From Chthoniobacteraceae bacterium (lineage in GTDB: Bacteria > Verrucomicrobiota > Verrucomicrobiia > Chthoniobacterales > Chthoniobacteraceae), in NCBI GenBank assembly GCA_947476255.1, contig CANJPY010000011.1:1-64000 (forward strand): a stretch of DNA of 64,000 bases. Direction: 5' to 3'. The notes under the pieces were generated by a model. The model worked only from the letters and a program-made list of their open reading frames with translations. It was not told where the DNA came from and ran no database searches. Below, piece by piece: positions 1 to 7,294 of this stretch. The translations under genes and the position numbers were made by a program. Position 1 is the first letter of the stretch, and each line of letters starts with the position of its first letter.

Positions 1-1
1 C

Positions 2-535
2 TCGGTCACGACCCCTGCAAAAGTGCATTTCCTCGGGTTCCGGTTTGGCCGGACGGAGGAAGGTAAGTTTGGGGCGCAACTCTCAGCCAAGAGCGAGGAG
101 CGGATCAAAAGTCGGGTAAAGGAAATGACACCCCGCACATGGGGTGGGTTACTGCAGAGCTGTATGGATCAGCTGAACAGCTATTTAAAAGGCTGGGCGG
201 CATATTATCGAATATGCAGTGAAAAGGGCGCCGCGAAAATGCGGGTAATAGACGCACATATCCGAAGACGGCTACGAGCGATTATTATTCGGCAAAAGAA
301 GCGTCCCCGTTTTCTTTACCGTCACCTGCTTACGCGAAAAGTTCCTGAAAAGATGGCGGCCCGGACCGCGTTTGAACGACGCGGAGTATGGAAGCGTAGC
401 AATCGCAGAGGGATGACCCTGGCATACCCTAACGACTGGTTCCACGAGCGAATGGTGTCGCTGTGGATGATGTGGGTGAGGTTCAACCCGCCTCCACTAG
501 TCTCTAGCGAAAGTCAACTGAGCTTCGCATTGTAG
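2..535 (+). CDS. Group II intron-encoded reverse transcriptase/maturase, C-terminal part (truncated by window start)
   Basis: Frame open to window edge (SVTTPAKVHFLGFRFGR...). Maturase-like C-terminus 'LNSYLKGWAAYYRICSEKGAAKMRVIDAHIRRRLRAIIIRQKKRPRFLYRHLL' typical of the GIIM domain. Followed directly by intron domains V/VI. Confidence 0.9.
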   Translation, partial: SVTTPAKVHFLGFRFGRTEEGKFGAQLSAKSEERIKSRVKEMTPRTWGGLLQSCMDQLNSYLKGWAAYYRICSEKGAAKMRVIDAHIRRRLRAIIIRQKKRPRFLYRHLLTRKVPEKMAARTAFERRGVWKRSNRRGMTLAYPNDWFHERMVSLWMMWVRFNPPPLVSSESQLSFAL

Positions 536-550
536 AGACGATCAAACAAA

Positions 551-622
551 GAGCCGGATGCGTGATCCGCAAGTCCGGTTCTGAGAGAGGGGCGGCGGGG
601 TAACCCGCTGCTCCTACTCGAC
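551..622 (+). ncRNA. Group II intron domains V and VI (3' end of intron)
   Basis: DV hairpin GAGCCGGA-TGCG-TGATC-CGCA-AG-TCCGGTTC with the two-nt AG bulge. DVI hairpin GGGGCGGCGGG-GTAA-CCCGCTGCTCC followed by TAC. Lies just downstream of the maturase stop codon. Confidence 0.85.
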
Positions 623-650
623 AGTCGGAGGCCATCGGAGCCGGAGCGTG
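623..650 (+). repeat. 28-bp repeat copy A (agtcggaggccatcggagccggagcgtg)
   Basis: 27/28 identical to 1564-1591; directly abuts the predicted intron 3' end. Confidence 0.85.
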
Positions 651-690
651 AGGAGGGTTTTGCCAGCACCTTGACGTTTCTGGGTTTTGG

Positions 691-708
691 TGATAGAGAT
701 TTCTATCA
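691..708. promoter_or_regulatory. Perfect inverted repeat TGATAGA-GATT-TCTATCA, candidate toxin-antitoxin autoregulatory operator
   Basis: 7-bp perfect arms, 4-nt spacer; overlaps the antitoxin start codon. Confidence 0.55.
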
Positions 709-962
709 TGAAAACCGCAACCGTGGCCGATCTTCGCAATCATTTCCGGCGTGTTTCCGCGTGGATCGAAAACGGTGAAACCGTTGAAATCGTCAAGCGT
801 GGCCGAACTTTTGCTCGGCTCGTTCCGCCGGTTCCCGAAAAGGAGGCTTTGCAGAGGGTGGATTGGGCCGCACAACGCAAGGCAATCTGGGGCAATCGCG
901 TGTTTAGCGCGTTAGAAGTGAAGGAGATGGATGACTATGAACAAGAGAGGGAGGGAAGTTGA
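708..962 (+). CDS. Phd/YefM-type antitoxin
   Basis: MKTATVADLRNHFRRVSAWIENGETVEIVKRGRTFARLVPP matches the Phd/YefM N-terminal pattern; overlaps a downstream PIN toxin. Confidence 0.85.
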   Translation: MKTATVADLRNHFRRVSAWIENGETVEIVKRGRTFARLVPPVPEKEALQRVDWAAQRKAIWGNRVFSALEVKEMDDYEQEREGS

Positions 963-1414
963 ACGCCTTCGCCGACACTTCCCTGTTGTGCGCTCTTTAC
1001 CGGCCACAAGACAATTCACCTGAGGCGGATTGTTTGATGCAGCGAGAATCCCAGCCGGTTCTCATTTCCTCCTTGGTGCTTTTCGAGTTTCGCCAATCGC
1101 TACGACTGCAGGCCTTCCGTTTTTCCAAGGATCGTACACAGGGTTTTTCAAAGATGAAGGCGAACCGAATGCTGGAAGCCTTGCAAGCAAACATCGTGGG
1201 GGGGCTTCTTCTGATCCCGCCCCTCGAAGATTGGGCTAAGGTTCACAGCCTCGCTGAGGGGCTTTCTTTACAATATACCATCCAAGGGGGGTATCGAAGT
1301 TTCGATGTCTTGCACGTCGCGACGGCGATTCATCTGAAGGCTGGGCGTTTCATAACGTTCGACAAGCACCAAGCAGGTCTGGCCAAGGCCGCCAATCTTT
1401 ATGTTCAACCGTGA
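959..1414 (+). CDS. VapC-like PIN-domain ribonuclease toxin
   Basis: PIN acidic motifs: FADTSLLCALY, LFEFRQ, SFDVLHVATAIHL, FITFDKHQ. TTG start overlapping the antitoxin stop. Confidence 0.85.
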   Translation: MNAFADTSLLCALYRPQDNSPEADCLMQRESQPVLISSLVLFEFRQSLRLQAFRFSKDRTQGFSKMKANRMLEALQANIVGGLLLIPPLEDWAKVHSLAEGLSLQYTIQGGYRSFDVLHVATAIHLKAGRFITFDKHQAGLAKAANLYVQP

Positions 1415-1563
1415 AAGCTTATCCGCTTCCTGCTTTTGACACTATGTGCTCAGAGTCCGTTCGTAGGCTATGCTGAGTCTTCACCGCATGCGCCGAGAGA
1501 TGGCCTAAGTGCTGTTTTTCTTGTCTTTGGAGTCTTTAGACTCAGTGATCGGGACGAGCCTGG

Positions 1564-1591
1564 AGTCGGAGGCCATCGGAACCGGAGCGTG
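1564..1591 (+). repeat. 28-bp repeat copy B (agtcggaggccatcggaaccggagcgtg)
   Basis: 27/28 match to 623-650. Confidence 0.85.
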
Positions 1592-1658
1592 GGGGGGCGC
1601 TTACCAACTGATTTCTTGCGCGAGCCAATTTTCTCTTTCGGGTCCTAAAACGGAAGAA

Positions 1659-1895
1659 ATGACCGCGCCCCAATTTCTGGTGGGGCATGGAGTTTTGCCG
1701 GCACTAGCAAAGGGAAATGCTCATTGGGTCGACGAAACATTCCATCTACATCAATGGCTCGAAACTTGCGAATTCAGATCCGAATGGCCCGCCGCTGAAA
1801 TCATCGAAACCCTCGAGCGTATCCTCGAAGACAGAATCATTACTCCCAAAAAAAGAAAAGACCTCCAAACTCTTCTAGAGCGCACTTTCTCCTAA
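1659..1895 (+). CDS. Hypothetical small protein upstream of helicase remnant
   Basis: 78-aa ORF (MTAPQFLVGHGVLPALAKGNAHWVDETFHLHQWLE...) ending 6 bp before the helicase-like ORF. Confidence 0.45.
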   Translation: MTAPQFLVGHGVLPALAKGNAHWVDETFHLHQWLETCEFRSEWPAAEIIETLERILEDRIITPKKRKDLQTLLERTFS

Positions 1896-1901
1896 AAACA
1901 C

Positions 1902-2680
1902 ATGGCCTTTAGCCCAACCGCAGAACAGCACGACATCGCAAGCTTTCTGCCCTGCCCAGGTGAACTCGTCCTGATAAACGCCTCCGCCGGTGGCGGCAAA
2001 ACAGAAACCCTCCGCCTAATCGCCTCCTCCTATCCAGGTACAAAATTCCTCCACCTCTGCTACAACAAAGCCGCCGCCGAAAAAGCCTCACAACGCTTTA
2101 CAGCCAATACCACCTGCAAAACCATTCACAGCCTCGCCTAATCCAGTGTCGGAAAAGCCTACCGACATAAACTTGGCGAACCTAACGCCAGAACTCATGG
2201 CGTACCTGCAATTCGCACAAGCCTATCTTGTCCTCCTCAGCCTTCAAACCGATTGGAATTTTTGTATTTTTTATTTTCAGAAATAACTCCTCAACATCCC
2301 CCGAACGAACGCCTCCTCACAAAGCACCCCTCCCTCCTAAACCTCGCTCAAGCCACCTGGCTGGGGATGACGGATATTACCTCCTCTCTCCCCATCCCCC
2401 ATGATGGTTACCTCAACCTCTGGAGCCTGAAACGGCCCAGAATTTCAGCCTCCATCATTCTACTCGACGAAGCTCAAGACACCAATCCAGTCACTCTCAA
2501 CGTTCTTCTCGACCTTAGAAACACCGCCCGCGCCGGCCTCATCTTTGTCGGGGATACCCACCAAAGTATTTACTCCGGGCGCCACGCCATCGATTCCCTC
2601 GTCAACCTCAGAAACGACGCAGATTTATTATTTACCCTTACCAAAAGCTTCCGCCTCGGTCCCGTAGGTAAAGCTACGAA
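1902..2680 (+). pseudogene. UvrD/Rep-like helicase, decayed (nonsense plus frameshift, truncated)
   Basis: First ORF has Walker A (NASAGGGKTETLRLIA) and TIHSLA then TAA. Readable protein continues past the stop (SSVGKAYRHKLGEP). A second ORF carries Walker B-type IILLDEAQDTNP and FVGDTHQSIYSGRHA, then ends. Confidence 0.75.
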
Positions 2681-2877
2681 TAACGGCCATGCACTCTGCT
2701 GCTACTGCACTTCATGCCATTAGATTTCACTATTGTCCCCCAAGATGTCAACTCCCTGAAGCGAGTTGGAATGACCAAGACCGGAGATTGCCTTGTCCAA
2801 GGATGATTTTGCTTAGCTCTGGAAACGGAACACTTCTGAGTTTGCACCTCAATGAGTTGGAGTGGTAGCTTGAACCC

Positions 2878-3375
2878 ATGAGCATTGGCGACGAAATTCG
2901 GAAACTGGAGACGCTCCGGCAGGAGGGCGCCCTGACGCAGGAAGAGTTTCAACGGGCTAAAGACTCTCTGTTAGCCGACCGCTCGCCTTCGCCGATGGAG
3001 CGGTCGCCTTCGCCGATGGAGATGATTGGGGAACTGGGTAAGCGCGAGAATGTATGGGCGGCCCTTTTGCATCTTTCCCCATTGCTAGCCTACCTCATTC
3101 CAGTCGCGGGAATTGTCGCTCCAATTATTCTGTGGCAGATGAAGAAAGGATCTCCAACCATTGATCGGCATGGTCGCGTTGTGATGAACTGGCTCATCTC
3201 TCAAGTTCTCTGGTTAATCCTTTCCGTATTACTTTGCTTTATGCTCGTCGGAATCCCGATGCTTTGGATTTTCGGGATTCTGGTGATCGTTTTTCCAGTG
3301 ATAGGGGCTGTGAAAGCTTATGAGGGAACGGTCTGGAGTTACCCTCTGACGATCCGTTTTTTTAAGGAGTCGTAA
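2878..3375 (+). CDS. SHOCT domain plus DUF4870-like membrane protein
   Basis: N-term IRKLETLRQEGALTQEEFQRAKDSLL (SHOCT) and C-term AALLHLSPLLAYLIPVAGIVAPIILWQMKK... (DUF4870-like). Confidence 0.75.
   Translation: MSIGDEIRKLETLRQEGALTQEEFQRAKDSLLADRSPSPMERSPSPMEMIGELGKRENVWAALLHLSPLLAYLIPVAGIVAPIILWQMKKGSPTIDRHGRVVMNWLISQVLWLILSVLLCFMLVGIPMLWIFGILVIVFPVIGAVKAYEGTVWSYPLTIRFFKES
2980..3021 (+). repeat. 21-bp tandem duplication encoding RSPSPME x2
   Basis: cgctcgccttcgccgatggag / cggtcgccttcgccgatggag, 20/21 identical. Confidence 0.9.
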
Positions 3376-3980
3376 GTCCGCGCGAAGCTTTTGAGCGTAG
3401 AATCCGCCAACTGACCAAAATCCACGCCCCGTTGGATCCTCCTGCCGAATGCCGAGGCCATCCTGCTGCTAATTCGGCCAGGCACGCCGTAACTGGTGCT
3501 CCGCCTCTTGAATCCTCGCTTGCAAGGCCTTTAGCGTACCCCGCGGCGACACCGCACGCGCGCGCCCCGGAAATGAGACTGAGCTGGGTTCATTTACCGG
3601 GGGACCAAAGGAAGGTCTTGTTTCCAATACTTTAAGAACTCGCGGTTTAACCGTAAGCCGCGACCATTCGGAGGCGCAGTGCCGGATGCAAGACGCGCCA
3701 TCCGCGACCCGCCCTTTTACCGCAAACCATCCTCGTCTCCCTACTCTATTAACGGGCAGTTTTGGGGCCGTCTGCAAATTTTCGGCCGATTTTGCGGGCG
3801 CTTAACTACTATTTCCAGACGCTTGGTTTTGCCCTAGCGCTCCGTTTTATACCCTCCACGAAATGCCTCATTGCTCCATACCCCTCCAACACAAGCGGCC
3901 CCCTTCCTCAGGGGAGCTTTCTGTGATCCTGAGTTATTTCCGGCAAATACCGCCAGCCATGGAGTGTTCTCTTGCCTGCA

Positions 3981-4003
3981 TGCCTAGGCGCGACAACTAG
4001 GCA
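3981..4003. promoter_or_regulatory. Inverted repeat TGCCTAG-N9-CTAGGCA upstream of the DUF58 gene array
   Basis: Perfect 7-bp arms 11 bp before the first possible DUF58 start. Confidence 0.3.
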
Positions 4004-4014
4004 AAGTTCTTGGC

Positions 4015-4974
4015 TTGCCCCCCATTTTAGACACAACATCACCCCTATCCCCCCCGATTTTTTTGAACAAAGCCGCCTCCTCCCCTTTTCTAAGCGCCAC
4101 ACTCCTGCGTTCGATCGCCAGTATTGAACTCAAGGCGCGGCTTCTTGTGGAAGGCATGTACGCCTCGCGGCATCGGTCTCCCGACTACGGGTACAGCGTG
4201 GAATTTGTCGACCACCGCGAATATGCGCCCGGGGACGACCTGCGTACCATTGACTGGAAAATGCTCGGGCGCACTGAGCGGTATTACGTCAAACGCTTCG
4301 AAATGGAGTCGAACATGAACGTCGTGAGCCTGCTGGATGTGAGCGGTAGCATGGGTTACGTGCCCGAGGACTCGACTCGCCTGGGAAAACTCGAGTACGG
4401 CTCTTATCTTGCCGCCGCCATCAGCCATCTTGCAACACACCAGCAGGATTCTCCGGGCTTGGTCACCTTCGACCGCGAGATACGCGACTTTATTCCGCCC
4501 AAACAAGGCAAGCGCCACCTTTTCACACTGCTCACCAAACTGCAGTCTCTTCACGCCAGCGGGCAAAGCGACCTGGGCCCCACGCTCAAAAACCTCATCC
4601 ATCGCTTCAACCGCCGCGGCCTCATCTTCCTCATCACCGACTGTCATAGCGGCCAGGACTCTGTGTTGGATGGAATCCGCCACTTGATGGCCCGCCGGCA
4701 CGAGGTGGTGGTTTTGCACCTCCTCGACGCGGATGAAGTCAACTTTCCCTTCCAATCCCTCACCAGCTTCCGCGATCTGGAAACAGGCGCACAGTTGATG
4801 TCGGATCCGTTGCGCCTCCGCAAAACCTACCTGCAACGCCTCTCCAAATTTCAAGAGGAGATCAAGCAAGGCTGCGCAGCCTGCGGGGCGGACTACCGTT
4901 TCATCGACACCTCTGAACCCCTCGAAGTGGTCCTCCGTGACTATCTTCTTTTCCGGAGGCAGCGCGGACGCTGA
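4015..4974 (+). CDS. DUF58 domain protein (vWA-like)
   Basis: HRSPDYGYSVEFVDHREYAPGDDLRTIDWKMLGRTERYYVKRFE is the DUF58 signature; MIDAS-like LLDVSGSMG. Start codon uncertain (TTG in ORF track). Confidence 0.9.
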   Translation: MPPILDTTSPLSPPIFLNKAASSPFLSATLLRSIASIELKARLLVEGMYASRHRSPDYGYSVEFVDHREYAPGDDLRTIDWKMLGRTERYYVKRFEMESNMNVVSLLDVSGSMGYVPEDSTRLGKLEYGSYLAAAISHLATHQQDSPGLVTFDREIRDFIPPKQGKRHLFTLLTKLQSLHASGQSDLGPTLKNLIHRFNRRGLIFLITDCHSGQDSVLDGIRHLMARRHEVVVLHLLDADEVNFPFQSLTSFRDLETGAQLMSDPLRLRKTYLQRLSKFQEEIKQGCAACGADYRFIDTSEPLEVVLRDYLLFRRQRGR

Positions 4975-4979
4975 AACCC

Positions 4980-7265
4980 ATGGCTTTTCTTTTTCCAACG
5001 ATGCTCGCCGGTTTGTTCGGTTTGGGAGTTCCCATCGCCCTCCACCTCATTGCCCGGCACAAGTTCCCAGTCAAGGACTTCCCCACGCTCCGGTTGCTGC
5101 TGCGTGATGAACGCACCAACACCTTCGCGGCCCGTCTGATTGATCCGATTCAACTCCTTCTGCGCCTCCTTGTCCTGGCGCTGCTGGTACTCGCAATGTC
5201 GCGCCTTTCCGTGCCGGCTTCCTCCCTGTTCCGCTCCCCGCAAAACCTAGTCCTTGTGGTCGATGGCTCCGCGAGCATGGGGCTCACAGCCAAGGATCCT
5301 GCAGGAGAACGCCAGAATACGCTTTTCGAACTCGCCCGCAAAAAGGCAGTCGCACTGCTTGGCGACATCAACGCCCCCAGCCAGAGTGCCTTGATTCTTT
5401 CCGGCGACCGGACCCGCGTCCTTTCGGGGATCCACCCAGGGGCGCAAGAGGCGCTCGACCTCCTCCACTCCAAGGATCCGCGCTCCCAGTTTGCCCTCAC
5501 CGACGGCTCCGGAGAGGGTCTCGTCAGCGCCATCGCCACCGCCGCCGATTTGGTGCGCGACCGCCGTGAACCCCGCTCACGCATCGTCGTTCTCACAGAC
5601 CTCCGCACCGGTGCCTTTAATGCACGCAACCAAAAGGATCTGGAACGTCTGGCACAAGTCAGGCAGCGCTTGAACGACCGGCTCGAAATCGAATTCATCG
5701 ACCTCGCAACTGGCGTTTCCGAAAATCTCGCGATTGTGGAAGCCCGGGTTCGCGGCAGCCGCGTCAAAGTGGGGGACGACGCCCACCTGATCAGCCGTAT
5801 TCACAATTACGGCTCCAAGGACAAAACGGCCAAACTTCAAATCGCCGTCGGCAACCAGCCAGATCCGAGCGTCAAAGAGGTGCCTCTGGCGCCTGGCGAG
5901 GAAGCGATTGTGGACCTGACCACGCCGGTCAACCGTTCCGTACGCACGACAGCACAGGTCCGCTTTAAAGAGGGCGACGCCATGGCTGCTGACGACACTT
6001 TCAGTGTGCCCCTGAATGTTGCCGAAACGCGACGCGTGCTGATCGTCAATGGAAACGGCCAAAGCCCGGTCGTTGAGAGCAAGCTTGCCGGTCTCGGGCA
6101 AGGAGCCCAGGCACCGAAGGCGAACGAAGCTGAAGAACGCGTCGATGGTGCCACTATCTTGCGTTTTGTGCTTAACCCGGGACGCGAATTGGGACGTGCC
6201 AACGGTACAGGCATCGACAGCACGCTCATCACCACCGAAGCGCTTGTGGGCCAGACTTTGAGCAAATATGAGCTGATCGTTTTCTACGATGTCACGAGCA
6301 TTCCCGCGCAAGCGCTCGAGGACGTAAACACCTTTGTGCGCCAGGGGCGTTCCCTCCTTTTCGTGAACTCGGGCGGCGTCAACGCGCCTCAATTCAACCG
6401 CCTCTTTTTCAGCGCCGACCCTCTCAAACCCGGCCTCTCGCCAGCTCAACTGGGAAACGACAAAGACTTTGCTCCCGCACTCGCACTCGCGGAAAGTGTC
6501 TCCCCGCATGTATGGCTGGCCCCCTACCGCGACAAACTGCAGGGAGACATTTCCAGTGTCCGTTTGACCGTCGCCCGCGAACTTTCTTCGCTGGCAGAGG
6601 CCGCGACCCCCATGCTGACAGCTGCCGATGGACGGGTGCTTGCCGTCGAAATGCCGCTCGAAAAGGGTCGGGTTGCCCTTCTTGCCTTCGGCCTCGAACT
6701 GGACCGCAGCAACCTTGCGCGCACCCGTGTTTTCCCGCCGCTGATGTGGCGTTTGGTGGACTATTTGACAGGCCAGTTGCGCGTGCGTCCCCCGGACGTT
6801 CTCGTGGCGCAACAGTCCGCGGTGCTGGATGTTTCAGAACCCGCCTTCGCCTTCACCCCCGAGCTGGAATTAACCTCCACCAGCGAAGAGGCCGGCCGCG
6901 CTCCCATTCGTTTAACGGTAAACGCCGACAACACCGTGCTCCTCCCTCCCCTTCCCGCAGGATCTTTCCAACTGCACAAGCCTCGCGCCGCAGGAACCGT
7001 TGGCGGGCACACACGCAATATCACGGTCCACCCGGACAGCAGTGAGAGCGACATGTCCAAAATAGGCCAACCCCAGCTTGCCGGTTTGTTGGGACCCGTC
7101 TTCGTGAGCGAGGCCGCTGCGCCCGCCAGACCCGCTACTGCCAGCAGTGAAATCTGGAGCCTCATAGTGTGGCTATTGCTTGTGGCCTACATCGCAGAAG
7201 CCATCACCGGCTTCTTTCTCAACGCCAGGCGCGAAAAAAAGAGGGCTGCTGAAAGTAACGCCTGA
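4980..7265 (+). CDS. BatA/vWA-domain membrane protein
   Basis: N-term MLAGLFGLGVPIALHLIARHKFPVKDFPTLRLL (BatA N-terminal), MIDAS VVDGSASMG, C-terminal TM helix. Confidence 0.85.
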   Translation: MAFLFPTMLAGLFGLGVPIALHLIARHKFPVKDFPTLRLLLRDERTNTFAARLIDPIQLLLRLLVLALLVLAMSRLSVPASSLFRSPQNLVLVVDGSASMGLTAKDPAGERQNTLFELARKKAVALLGDINAPSQSALILSGDRTRVLSGIHPGAQEALDLLHSKDPRSQFALTDGSGEGLVSAIATAADLVRDRREPRSRIVVLTDLRTGAFNARNQKDLERLAQVRQRLNDRLEIEFIDLATGVSENLAIVEARVRGSRVKVGDDAHLISRIHNYGSKDKTAKLQIAVGNQPDPSVKEVPLAPGEEAIVDLTTPVNRSVRTTAQVRFKEGDAMAADDTFSVPLNVAETRRVLIVNGNGQSPVVESKLAGLGQGAQAPKANEAEERVDGATILRFVLNPGRELGRANGTGIDSTLITTEALVGQTLSKYELIVFYDVTSIPAQALEDVNTFVRQGRSLLFVNSGGVNAPQFNRLFFSADPLKPGLSPAQLGNDKDFAPALALAESVSPHVWLAPYRDKLQGDISSVRLTVARELSSLAEAATPMLTAADGRVLAVEMPLEKGRVALLAFGLELDRSNLARTRVFPPLMWRLVDYLTGQLRVRPPDVLVAQQSAVLDVSEPAFAFTPELELTSTSEEAGRAPIRLTVNADNTVLLPPLPAGSFQLHKPRAAGTVGGHTRNITVHPDSSESDMSKIGQPQLAGLLGPVFVSEAAAPARPATASSEIWSLIVWLLLVAYIAEAITGFFLNARREKKRAAESNA

Positions 7266-7294
7266 GCCCTTTTCTCTCCTTCATTTTCCACGGC

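Noticed and set aside
1530-1543. GAGTCT-TT-AGACTC small palindrome
   Set aside because: Two-nt loop and short arms, no associated gene start or T-tract; likely chance.
3469-3777. Minus-strand 102-aa ORF in the 3.4-4.0 kb gap
   Set aside because: No recognisable domain or convincing start; possible remnant but unsupported.
4090-6812. Long antisense ORFs (4090..4998 -, 5577..6812 -) over the DUF58/BatA genes
   Set aside because: Shadow ORFs in GC-rich coding DNA; their translations lack recognisable motifs while the plus-strand proteins have clear families.
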